A DNA stretch of 55,993 bases from Leptospira levettii (GTDB lineage: Bacteria; Spirochaetota; Leptospiria; Leptospirales; Leptospiraceae), in the NCBI RefSeq assembly GCF_002812085.1, contig NZ_NPDM01000010.1, forward strand, positions 1 to 55,993, read 5' to 3'. The position numbers and the translations under genes are program-made. This document shows, in pieces, positions 26,620 through 33,968 of the stretch. The notes beneath the pieces were generated by a model, which saw only the letters and a program-made list of their open reading frames with translations, was not told where the DNA came from and searched no databases. Position 1 is the stretch's first letter. Every line of letters starts with the position of its first letter.

Positions 26620-26938
26620 GATCTGAAGTTTTGCATGAAAGAAAACAAACCTTCGGTCATAGAAAGAAGAAACGTTTTGGAAGTTCTTACGAACGTCCAT
26701 CGGAACTTTTGGTAAAATTCCGGGTTGAACTAAAACGGCATAAGTGGTAGAGCCGTGTCCGGTTGTGTGCCCCGAACGTTCCCTACATGTACAGATCTCT
26801 CCAATTTGTCAATGGAAAAAATGAGACATAATTCGACCTTGGTCTCATTAGGACCATGGGGGGAGTGTAAGAGGATTGGGACTAGGCTTTGAGAGCTTTA
26901 ATAGGATTGGATGAGAGGATTTGTTGTGTTAGAAAAGT

Positions 26939-26971
26939 CCCTGGGTTGCTACCACACTTCCCAGGGTTTTT
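26939..26971 (+). terminator. Hairpin terminator between rep copy 1 and parB
   Basis: Stem CCCTGGG (26939-26945) pairs with CCCAGGG (26960-26966) across a 14-nt loop and is followed by TTTTT on the plus strand. On the minus strand the stem is followed by ACTTTTC, so it could also end parB transcripts 121 nt after the parB stop. A plus-strand role would require an unseen small transcript from the region upstream. Confidence 0.6.
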
Positions 26972-27086
26972 GTTCAACCCAGTTAAGGATTGAGTACAAG
27001 GTAACTGATGTTGGAAAACAGTACAAGTTTTTTTCTATAAAATATGTAAAAAAATCACCTATCTGAATTCGTATTTAGAACCATCT

Positions 27087-27965
27087 TTACTTCTTATACT
27101 TGCGAATCGTTTCTTCTAAGATTGCCTTTTCATTTTGTAAAACAGAGATCTTCTCTTTGATCTTTGCGAGTTTTGATTTTAAATCTTTGAGTTCCAATTG
27201 TTTGAGTTTCGGTTTGGCTTTGGATTGTTTCGTTGGTTTTAAAGGCCTTACGTATTCGCGAAGGTCGTTTCGGGAAGGGAAGTCACCTTTTTTCTCGAGA
27301 CCTTTGATCAGATAATCGATTGCTTTTTTGCGATTCGAAACATCGAGAGGTGCAATTTCAGTGAATAGGCTTGTAGGGATTTGGTAAATGGGATGAGATT
27401 TGTCTACATTTGCGTTAAGGCTCGTTTCCTTTAAAATCTCAGCATGTGCGATTTTAGTTTTTACCCACTGTGCCGATTTATTGATTCTTTTTGCTAATTG
27501 TTCGTTTGTTTCTTTATGCCTGTTTTTTAACTCTTGGAGGGATAGGGCAAGGTCAGATTCTGATAAGTCTTCCCTTTGGAGATTTTCAACCAGTTTGATT
27601 TCAGGTAATTTTGTGATGTCGATTTGTTCTACGTTTTTGACTACAGCAGGAATCGTTTTGGATTTAAGTAGTTTGTGAGCACGGTATCTTCTTTCGCCAT
27701 TGATGAGTTCATATTTACCTGCTTTTTTTCTAACTACGATTGGTTGTAATAGCCCATATTGAGAAATGGATTCGGCTAGCTCTCGGATACTGGCTTCATT
27801 AAAGGTTTTTCTAGGATTGTTTTCTGTAATGATTTGATCAATCGGGATATCAATTGTCTGGTGTTGGACTGAGTTATCAGAACTTAGGAATGGATTGAGT
27901 GAGGATTTTCTGTTTGATGCTTTTGATAGAATGTCTGCTGGGTTAAAATTTGTTTTAGTTTTCAT
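27087..27965 (-). CDS. parB: Chromosome/plasmid partition protein ParB
   Basis: ParB/Spo0J-type centromere-binding CTPase of 292 aa. The N-terminal ParB/Srx domain has IPIDQIITENNPRKTFNEASIRELAESISQYGLLQPIVV and the GERRYRA motif (INGERRYRAHKLL). It continues with KLVENLQREDLSESDLALSLQELKN and a KorB-like HTH (TNEQLAKRINKSAQWVKTKIAHAEIL). The C-terminus is a Lys/Leu-rich coiled coil (residues about 255-292) for dimerisation. It is downstream of parA with only 30 bp between them, filled mostly by the palindrome at 27980-27995. Confidence 0.93.
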   Translation of the reverse strand: MKTKTNFNPADILSKASNRKSSLNPFLSSDNSVQHQTIDIPIDQIITENNPRKTFNEASIRELAESISQYGLLQPIVVRKKAGKYELINGERRYRAHKLLKSKTIPAVVKNVEQIDITKLPEIKLVENLQREDLSESDLALSLQELKNRHKETNEQLAKRINKSAQWVKTKIAHAEILKETSLNANVDKSHPIYQIPTSLFTEIAPLDVSNRKKAIDYLIKGLEKKGDFPSRNDLREYVRPLKPTKQSKAKPKLKQLELKDLKSKLAKIKEKISVLQNEKAILEETIRKYKK

Positions 27966-27979
27966 AATATTTGTTTTTA

Positions 27980-27995
27980 GGTACGCCGGCGTACC
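27980..27995. promoter_or_regulatory. Candidate parS centromere site 1
   Basis: GGTACGCCGGCGTACC is a perfect 16-bp palindrome lying between parA and parB and touching the parA stop codon. A near-identical copy (GTACGCTGGCGTACC) lies upstream of parA at 28799. Both are followed by TT. Two matching palindromes around a parAB operon are best explained as ParB-binding centromere sites; it is not the chromosomal parS consensus. Confidence 0.7.
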
Positions 27996-28727
27996 TTATT
28001 TAAGAATCTCCGCTAAATTTTCGAAAGCTTTCCAAGGAGCACTTCCTTCTTGAAGAGGTTTACCAGTCTCAGTTCGGTCCCGAATACCTTCGTTTTTTGG
28101 GATCGGTTCTAGAATTTTTAGAGATTTGATGTTTCTTAATTTATCCAAAAGATCCATTTGTTTTTGGGATGTTCCCCACTGAGAGGGGAGGATCATTACA
28201 GACTTTTTTTTGCTTTGTTCATCGAATCTTTCTGCTTCGCTTACTTTTTTTAATACTTGGGCAACCGTGCGAACAGCCCATTTGGAAGGGGTGACCGGTA
28301 CAAGAATCACAGAAGCTGGCAAGTACGATGTGATGTTTTCGGAGGAACCAGATCCAGGTGTGTCTATGACAACGTAGTCGTATTTAGTTTTCGAAAGAAC
28401 GTTTTTAAGTCTTGGGATAATGGAAAAATCTTTGGAGGCAAGGTAACTCAAATCGGAGAGTTCTATGATGGAAGGAAGTACATCCACATTGTTAGATTTT
28501 TTAATCGATTCGGCGAGAGTGGTTTCTGCATTTAAAACGGATAATGTGTTTCCAGAATCAAAAAACTCAACTGGTTCTTCTGGGAAAAAGAAGTCAGAAA
28601 GGTCCGCTTGCGGGTCCATGTCAATGGCAAGAGTAGAACCTTTTTTGGAGAGAGCGAGTGCGAGGTGAATTGCAGTCGTGGATTTGGATGTTCCACCTTT
28701 GATGTTGGCAACCGTAATGATTTTCAT
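27996..28727 (-). CDS. parA: Partition ATPase ParA
   Basis: A 243-aa ParA/Soj-type ATPase. The deviant Walker A is KGGTSKST (residues 10-17) in ITVANIKGGTSKSTTAIHLALALSKKG, followed by LAIDMDPQADLSDFF and the Walker B region YDYVVIDTPGSGSSENIT. It lacks the extra N-terminal HTH of type Ia ParA, so it is type Ib-like, in which autoregulation is often by ParB. The ATG has no close Shine-Dalgarno sequence. A 7-bp hairpin (28759-28776) and the second parS-like palindrome lie upstream. Confidence 0.94.
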   Translation of the reverse strand: MKIITVANIKGGTSKSTTAIHLALALSKKGSTLAIDMDPQADLSDFFFPEEPVEFFDSGNTLSVLNAETTLAESIKKSNNVDVLPSIIELSDLSYLASKDFSIIPRLKNVLSKTKYDYVVIDTPGSGSSENITSYLPASVILVPVTPSKWAVRTVAQVLKKVSEAERFDEQSKKKSVMILPSQWGTSQKQMDLLDKLRNIKSLKILEPIPKNEGIRDRTETGKPLQEGSAPWKAFENLAEILK

Positions 28728-28758
28728 TGCAGATTTATTTTTTTGTTCCTACTTATGG

Positions 28759-28776
28759 ATGCAATGAAAATTGCAT
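28759..28776. promoter_or_regulatory. Inverted repeat in the parA leader
   Basis: ATGCAAT (28759-28765) and ATTGCAT (28770-28776) form a perfect 7-bp inverted repeat with a GAAA loop, 32 bp before the parA ATG. It is flanked by T-rich DNA on the plus side. It may be a parA operator or a small terminator facing right; the sequence does not decide. Confidence 0.4.
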
Positions 28777-28798
28777 TTTTAGATTTAATTTTTAAAAA

Positions 28799-28813
28799 GT
28801 ACGCTGGCGTACC
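28799..28813. promoter_or_regulatory. Candidate parS centromere site 2
   Basis: GTACGCTGGCGTACC differs from the palindrome at 27980-27995 by a single central base, leaving arms GTACGC/GCGTAC. It is about 72 bp upstream of the parA start. Together the two copies bracket parA. Confidence 0.65.
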
Positions 28814-28856
28814 TTCTGGCTAGATCATCAATTTAGAATGTTTTGTAGAGTAGGAA

Positions 28857-28925
28857 ACCCTTGCGCAAGGGATCGTAGCGGAAATCCTTTCGTGAATGCG
28901 AAAGATTGGAGCGAAGAGCCTGGTC
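28857..28925 (+). ncRNA. Flavo-1-like structured RNA element, copy 2
   Basis: Shares the blocks GTAGCGGAAATCCTTT and AAAGATTGGAGCG with the element at 3199-3266. GGAT/ATCC brackets the first block. The variable hairpin here is CTTTCG/CGAAAG (28887-28904), different in sequence from copy 1 but still paired, which is covariation. A 14-bp palindrome CCCTTGCGCAAGGG (28858-28871) forms the 5' end. Identity with the Flavo-1 family is from memory. Confidence 0.55.
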
Positions 28926-29223
28926 GTTTTGGAATGTATGTTTGGGATATGAGGGATTCGATGCGCCCAAAGAAAGAGAAAAAATGATGATAGGAGTAGA
29001 AAAATTCTTGTACTATTTTGGATCAGTTTTAAGATTATCTCAACCCTTTCACTGGGTGATGTAAACTTTCTGGATTGTGTGGAAGCAGTCCAGAAAGACT
29101 CTCTTCCCTCCCCTACTTAAAATCAAAATCGCGCCTTACCCAATCGTTAATTGGAGAGATTTGGCATATAGATATTATGTCACATTAGACTTGACAAAAA
29201 AATCCATTCTGGTGAATAGAAGT

Positions 29224-29236
29224 AAGAGAGTAGGGG
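29224..29236 (+). promoter_or_regulatory. 13-bp motif shared by both rep leaders, copy 2
   Basis: AAGAGAGTAGGGG on the plus strand, in the same orientation as rep copy 2 and 209 nt before its ATG. It is identical to the motif in the leader of rep copy 1 (26607-26619, minus strand). Confidence 0.5.
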
Positions 29237-29445
29237 GTTCGTGTCCTCATACTCTTGTGCGGTCTTCCACAATATACCGCAACATACATCACCTGGGATT
29301 CCTATGAATTCCAAACATGGACGTTTTTAAAAAACTTCCGAATGAATCAACCGTTGCGATAGCTTTGTCTTCTTCGTAACGGAAAAATCCAAAGAACATT
29401 TTGTTTTTTGGGCACCGAAGGTCTCTGTTGGATAAGAGAGGAAGG

Positions 29446-30027
29446 ATGAAAGGGAAAGAGAGAACGGGAGTTTGGGTAGCACAATGGATGTATGATTTGG
29501 ATTTAAATCCGAATCAAATTCGATTGTATGCTGAAATTGTATCATTGGATGCAAAGGAAGGTTGTTATGCATCCAATGAGTATTTTGCAAAGATACTGCA
29601 TCTGAAAGCGGATACAATTTCTAGGTTGGTCTCGCAGTTGAAACAGAAAGGTCTCCTTGTACAAACTCGTTTTGATGGTAGGAAACGATTTTTAAAACCC
29701 GTATTGCAAGAAATGAAAGGTTCGGAAGATAGTCCAAGGCTAAATCAATTAGATCAGGGTGCGAAGCGAGTAGGGGAGAGTATTGGAAACGCATCCAAGG
29801 CAGAATTGGTTCGGAGTACGACCTCTTATCATACAGTACAAAAACAAAACCATATACATATGAAACGAGAACCATCGTGTGAAGAAAAGTGGAAACAGTT
29901 CCTTGGGTGGATGACCGAGACAATGTCTGTGTCTACAAGGGAGTCCCTTGCCAAACTGAAAGGGCCTGAAGAACTTTCGGGGAACCAACAACGATACTGG
30001 GAACGTTGGCTTGCTTCCCCAAAATAG
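29446..30027 (+). CDS. Leptospiral plasmid replication initiator-like protein, Rep copy 2
   Basis: A 193-aa paralogue of the protein at 25930-26523. Winged-helix region: RLYAEIVSLDAKEGCYASNEYFAKILHLKADTISRLVSQLKQKGLLVQTRFDGRKRFLKPV. The middle is variable and the C-terminus again ends in a Trp-containing helix (QQRYWERWL). The ATG at 29446 has an excellent AGAGGAAGG site; upstream in-frame codons from 29401 are not needed. It points away from parAB, mirror-wise to copy 1, with a long leader of about 200 nt after the shared motif. Which copy initiates replication cannot be told. Confidence 0.75.
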   Translation: MKGKERTGVWVAQWMYDLDLNPNQIRLYAEIVSLDAKEGCYASNEYFAKILHLKADTISRLVSQLKQKGLLVQTRFDGRKRFLKPVLQEMKGSEDSPRLNQLDQGAKRVGESIGNASKAELVRSTTSYHTVQKQNHIHMKREPSCEEKWKQFLGWMTETMSVSTRESLAKLKGPEELSGNQQRYWERWLASPK

Positions 30028-30033
30028 AAGTGT

Positions 30034-30480
30034 TTATTTGACTTGGGTAATGTCTTGGCGGAATTGGGATCTGCCACCTGGGTATTCTATGAGGTACAAA
30101 CATTGGCAATTTTCCCATGCAGGGCTTGGGAGGAAAAAACCACCTTCTTCCGATTGGCAGGAATCTTGTTTGGGTTTGATTTTGTGTGTGGCAATCAGGC
30201 GACCCAAGTCTTTGATTTCTGTTTCCGAGAGTTCAACGGATTCATTTTCTAACAAAATGCTTGTTAGTTTAGGGGAAGTGGAAAGTAGGTTTGTTGCGTT
30301 CACACAAGTAGTCCTACGCATTGCTAAACTACCGGATTCGATTGCTTGTTCACTTGCTTTTGCAGAGACTGCAGCATAAAAAACTTCGGATCCGTCTTTT
30401 AGTTTCCATCCGGATTTCCAAGGGGTATAGGTATGGCAAGTGAAGAGAAAAAGAAGAAGTGAAATGGGTAAGAATCTCAT
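30034..30480 (-). CDS. Small lipoprotein of unknown function
   Basis: A 148-aa predicted lipoprotein (LLLFLFTC, Cys15). The mature domain has a conserved-looking pattern with SLAMRRTTCVNATNLL and ENCQCLYLIEYPGGR and four further Cys that could form disulfides. I do not recognise a named family, though Leptospira genomes hold many similar exported proteins. It is convergent with rep copy 2 with 6 bp between stop codons. Confidence 0.75.
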   Translation of the reverse strand: MRFLPISLLLFLFTCHTYTPWKSGWKLKDGSEVFYAAVSAKASEQAIESGSLAMRRTTCVNATNLLSTSPKLTSILLENESVELSETEIKDLGRLIATHKIKPKQDSCQSEEGGFFLPSPAWENCQCLYLIEYPGGRSQFRQDITQVK

Positions 30481-30596
30481 GTTGGAATTGTAACGAGTGA
30501 GGAGTCTTTGTCAATGGAAAGAGTCGTCTCCCCAGATGGGGTTTTGTTAATTTATTGAAAAATAACAGTTTCGTTTCAGATTAGGAACTATCCTAG

Positions 30597-31562
30597 ATGA
30601 GTTTATTCAAACCGATCCCTCTTTTTTCTGGCCCCATGGTGCAGTCCTTTCTCGCTTCCTTTAAATCAAAGGCAGACAAATCCTATGGGAAAAATCTCGT
30701 GGGTGAGTGGAGATCGGTAAGGACAAAAAAAGGAGTCACGCTCCTTGCAAGGATTCATGACGTTCCAAGTCCTAAAGGCATTGTGATTTTGGTGCATGGT
30801 TGGGAAGGGAGTATCCATTCCAGCTACATCATTCGGACCACCAAACATTTTTTAGCAAAAGATTATTCTGTCTATCGGTTGAATCTCCGAGACCACGGAG
30901 ACACCCACCATTTAAACGAAGGGATCTTTAACGGAAGTTTACTCGAAGAAACATACGATGCGGTACTCACACTTGCAAAGTCAGTGAAGTCCAAACTTCC
31001 CGTGTATTTGGCTGGGTTTTCACTGGGTGGAAATTTTGTTTTAAGAATGGCGGGCAAACATAGTACGGCAAAAGCGGAAGAGAAAATCCCAGGGCTCAAA
31101 CATTGTTTTGCCTTTAGCCCAGCTCTTGATCCAAAACGTGCTACCATCAAAATGGATGACCATCCATTCCTACGGAAATATTTTTTAAATTCATGGAAAT
31201 CTTCGTTAGAGAAAAAAGGACAACTGTTTCCCCATTTGTATTCCTTTCATGATTTGGATAAATACCAATCGGTCATGGAGTTAACAGAAAAAATGGTGAA
31301 GGAGTTTTCTAAGTTTCGTTCTGTAGATGAATACTTTTTATCGTATACTTTGTCCGATCTTTTTTTCAAAACCATCAAAGTCCCAACGACCATTTTAACA
31401 TCCATGGATGATCCTGTGATCCCCTGGAAAGAGTTCACTGAAATTCCATCATCAGCTTACATTGACGTAGTCATTGAAGCAAAAGGTGGTCACTGTGGTT
31501 TTATTGAAGACTGGAAACGATCTTCTTATTATTGGCGGATTATGGAAAAGAAGATGGGTTGA
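30597..31562 (+). CDS. Alpha/beta-fold hydrolase, YheT-like
   Basis: Cytoplasmic alpha/beta hydrolase of 321 aa. GIVILVHGWEGSIHSSYI is the oxyanion strand, RLNLRDHGDTHHLNEGIFN the second, and VYLAGFSLGGNFVLRMAG the nucleophile elbow (Ser142). Asp in TSMDDPVIPWKEF and His in KGGHCGFIED complete the triad. The HGWEGS and LRDHGDTH segments fit the YheT/ABHD1-3 group of esterases, whose substrates are poorly defined. AGGAAC lies upstream of the ATG. It overlaps the convergent opgH 3' end by 23 bp. Confidence 0.85.
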   Translation: MSLFKPIPLFSGPMVQSFLASFKSKADKSYGKNLVGEWRSVRTKKGVTLLARIHDVPSPKGIVILVHGWEGSIHSSYIIRTTKHFLAKDYSVYRLNLRDHGDTHHLNEGIFNGSLLEETYDAVLTLAKSVKSKLPVYLAGFSLGGNFVLRMAGKHSTAKAEEKIPGLKHCFAFSPALDPKRATIKMDDHPFLRKYFLNSWKSSLEKKGQLFPHLYSFHDLDKYQSVMELTEKMVKEFSKFRSVDEYFLSYTLSDLFFKTIKVPTTILTSMDDPVIPWKEFTEIPSSAYIDVVIEAKGGHCGFIEDWKRSSYYWRIMEKKMG

Positions 31563-33582
31563 TCTCTTCCCAAATGTTTTTCCAATACTGTCCCCATTTG
31601 GATTTTTCAGAAGTCCAAAATTTTTGAAAAAATAAATCTAACAATTCACGATTGGAAAGGATGTTGAGTAATTTTTTTCGATCCAATTGATTTGGTCCTT
31701 TCCCCAGTAAGATTTCAAAATCATTTGTGATGGAGTCAGAAACTTTCGACCTATAGGATTTGTTCCCTTGTAATTGTTTGTGTTTCTTGTGGAAAACTGG
31801 GTGCACAAGTGCATAAAAAATTTCTTTTCCTTCCATTCGTTTTTCATCACTCCGAGCGAGCTCTTCTCTCAAATTGTTTGTGAGACCACGATTGGGTTTC
31901 CAGTACGAGAGATCAAAAAACGAGTGTAAGGATTTTTGTTCGCGGCTTGTGAACATTACAAGTGGGATGGAAAGAGTCCAACCAATCCAAATGGGCATCG
32001 TTAAGAAAAATAACATCAGAGAATAAGAGTAACTGATATAAGCAGAAACAAGCCCCAGGATGGTGATTCCAAAAAAGGAAGAAACCACATAGGAGAAAGG
32101 GTAACTTGATTCCGCATCCCGATTCTGGGGTCCCCAGGAGATCTTTTTGTTTAAGAAGATAGACACCACAAAAATGCTATGGTAAATCATATAGATAGGT
32201 GCGATGAGAATAGAAAATAAAGTCTCTAAAAAGAAGGCCGGAAACTTTAGGAAGATTTGTTTTAACGGTAAACTGAAGTAACTGAGAACCCTAGGCAAAA
32301 AGAGTAGGAGTAAGGAAAGATACAAAAGTTTTAAATATAAAGGGTCATAAATCTGTGCTTTAAAGTATTCGAACTCTTCAGGAAGCATGGAGTAGTTTAG
32401 GAACTTACTTTCTTCGATATAATTCCACAAACTAAGTAAGATATAACATAACCATATGGGTGAATTGAGGTAAGATAAAATTCCATTTAAAATGTGGATT
32501 CGATTGATAAAGGGAATTTTCTTTCCAAATAAAAACCAAAAATGTTGTAAATTCCCTTGGCACCACCTCTGGTCTCGTTTCAAAACATCGATGATATTCG
32601 GTGGGTTCTCTTCGTAACTTCCTTCTAGTTCATATGCACATAAGACTTCGTACCCAGCCTTCCGCATGAGGCTTGCTTCGACGGTATCATGGCTTAAAAT
32701 TTTCCCGCCAAGCCCACCATACTCAGGAAGGTGGGGGAGGGCACAGTATTCCATAAAGGGTTTGATGCGTAAGATGGCATTGTGGCCCCAATAACTGTTG
32801 GCATTGATTTGCCAAAAACTAGCACCTTTTAAGAAATAAGAACTAAAGAGATGAGACGAAAATTCAGTTAATTTTTGGAAGAGAGTTGTGGCACGGAATA
32901 ATTTAGAATTGGTTTGGATGATGCCTGCCTTTGGGTTTTGTTCCATCATCGCAATGAGTTGTACAATGATTTCCCCACTCATCAAACTATCAGCATCTAG
33001 TATGATCATGTGCTCATACCGATTGCCCCAACGACGGCAAAAGTCTGCGATGTTCCCACTCTTTCCGTTGAGGTTACTTTTTCTCCTGCGGTAATGGAAT
33101 TTTTGATAATTCCCAGTGGATTCACATAACTCAAGATAAGCAGCTTCTTCTTTGATCCATTTTTCAGGAGTTCTCGTATCACTTAAGATAAAAAAATCTA
33201 ATTTGGGAAGGGAATGGTATTTCTCGAGTGATTCATAAATCACTTTGATCCTTGCAAAGATCGAGACTTCATTTTCTTCATAGACTGGCATGACAAGGGC
33301 AACCGGGACACGATCGATACTTGGAAAATCCAATTCCTTCTCTGGGATTTTTTTTGCTTTGAGTAAGGGGTCACCTTGTTTCAAAAGAGAAATCAAAAAT
33401 CCAAAAAGAGAAGTGGTTGCCCCATAGGATAACATGGGCAAAAGAAATAGTAAGGTGATGAATTGGTAGTATTCGGTTAATTCAACTCCACCAAAGGAGA
33501 TGATTTGGGCAAAGGTAGTGAGCCCAATGATGATGGGAATAAGGAAGACAGTAAAAAATAAAATTCGATGTAATTGGATCAT
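31540..33582 (-). CDS. opgH: Glucans biosynthesis glucosyltransferase OpgH (MdoH)
   Basis: Inner-membrane processive glucosyltransferase making osmoregulated periplasmic glucan, 680 aa. N-terminal membrane spans are followed by a GT2 domain with VPVALVMPVYEENEVSIFARIKV, LDADSLMSGEIIVQL (DxD), GYEVLCAYELEGSYEENPP (third Asp/Glu region) and QRWCQGNLQHFW (QxxRW). Further membrane spans fill the C-terminal half. It matches MdoH but is shorter than the E. coli protein (about 850). The ATG overlaps the stop of the small upstream gene as ATGA. Confidence 0.92.
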   Translation of the reverse strand: MIQLHRILFFTVFLIPIIIGLTTFAQIISFGGVELTEYYQFITLLFLLPMLSYGATTSLFGFLISLLKQGDPLLKAKKIPEKELDFPSIDRVPVALVMPVYEENEVSIFARIKVIYESLEKYHSLPKLDFFILSDTRTPEKWIKEEAAYLELCESTGNYQKFHYRRRKSNLNGKSGNIADFCRRWGNRYEHMIILDADSLMSGEIIVQLIAMMEQNPKAGIIQTNSKLFRATTLFQKLTEFSSHLFSSYFLKGASFWQINANSYWGHNAILRIKPFMEYCALPHLPEYGGLGGKILSHDTVEASLMRKAGYEVLCAYELEGSYEENPPNIIDVLKRDQRWCQGNLQHFWFLFGKKIPFINRIHILNGILSYLNSPIWLCYILLSLWNYIEESKFLNYSMLPEEFEYFKAQIYDPLYLKLLYLSLLLLFLPRVLSYFSLPLKQIFLKFPAFFLETLFSILIAPIYMIYHSIFVVSIFLNKKISWGPQNRDAESSYPFSYVVSSFFGITILGLVSAYISYSYSLMLFFLTMPIWIGWTLSIPLVMFTSREQKSLHSFFDLSYWKPNRGLTNNLREELARSDEKRMEGKEIFYALVHPVFHKKHKQLQGNKSYRSKVSDSITNDFEILLGKGPNQLDRKKLLNILSNRELLDLFFQKFWTSEKSKWGQYWKNIWEEINPSSFP

Positions 33583-33968
33583 AATAACCTAAAGATGATG
33601 AGGTAGTAGAGGGCACTCCAAAGGAAAATGGAAACTAAAACGAAGATGGGTTTAAAGGAACTGATGATGGATTCCTTTGACTTGATAGGATCGGTTTTCC
33701 AATCAGAATCCTTGGGGACCATCGAACCAAATTGCCAAGCTCTGTTTGGGAATGGAAGTGGGGATTCCGTACTGATTTTGTTTGCGTTTACATAACCCAT
33801 CCAAAGAGACCAATCCCTATCCCACTCATAAGATAGGTTAGTGTTTTGGAAAAATTGGGAAAGAGTATTCGAAATGTTATATTCACTTTGAATTCCTGAT
33901 AACAAAAGAAACGTTCGTATCCGTTCACTAAACTCAGTTTGGTACAAAGTGTTATTTGGAGATGCCAT
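33579..33968 (-). CDS. Small membrane protein between opgG and opgH
   Basis: A 129-aa protein beginning MASPNNTLYQTEFSERIRTFLLLSGI, with a soluble N-terminal part of about 100 residues and one C-terminal membrane segment (IFVLVSIFLWSALYYLIIF). It overlaps opgG by 17 bp and opgH by ATGA, so all three are probably co-translated. I know no matching gene in proteobacterial opgGH operons. It might tether OpgG and OpgH or modify the glucan; this is inference from position. A longer version to 34085 would lie mostly inside opgG. Confidence 0.7.
   Translation of the reverse strand: MASPNNTLYQTEFSERIRTFLLLSGIQSEYNISNTLSQFFQNTNLSYEWDRDWSLWMGYVNANKISTESPLPFPNRAWQFGSMVPKDSDWKTDPIKSKESIISSFKPIFVLVSIFLWSALYYLIIFRLL

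Larger units (their letters stand above)
26524..27086. other. Non-coding region between rep copy 1 and parB, origin candidate
   Basis: No convincing gene. The stretch is dense in symmetric elements: ATACATC/GATGTAT at 26585-26603 (5-bp spacer), the shared motif CCCCTACTCTCTT at 26607-26619, AAGTTC/GAACTT at 26681-26708, AATGAGAC/GTCTCATT at 26820-26849, a terminator-like hairpin at 26939-26971, and AGTACAAG direct repeats at 26993-27000 and 27020-27027. GGGTTGAAC near 26723 is complementary to GTTCAACCC at 26972-26980. An origin or a rep-control RNA would suit this architecture, but neither is shown. Confidence 0.4.
28814..29445. other. Non-coding region between parA and rep copy 2, origin candidate
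   Basis: No supported gene. From left to right it holds the Flavo-1-like element (28857-28925), a 9-bp inverted repeat CTTTCTGGA/TCCAGAAAG (29066-29097, 14-nt spacer), CCCCTACTT at 29110-29118, which is the inverse of part of the shared rep motif, an AT-rich run around 29160-29210, the shared motif at 29224-29236, GCGGT/ACCGC at 29259-29280, and the rep copy 2 leader. An open frame at 29077-29307 is low-quality and overlaps the repeats. Confidence 0.4.

Noticed and set aside
26700..26980. Countertranscribed RNA controlling rep
   Set aside because: A plus-strand hairpin with T-tract and a distant 9-bp complement are suggestive, but I found no convincing promoter and the hairpin can serve parB on the other strand.
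26993..27027. AGTACAAG direct repeats as iterons
   Set aside because: Only two 8-bp copies 27 bp apart; too few and too short to call iterons.
29077..29307. 76-aa open frame upstream of rep copy 2
   Set aside because: It overlaps the inverted repeats and shared rep motif, has no ribosome site, and its protein has no recognisable features; more likely origin or leader DNA.
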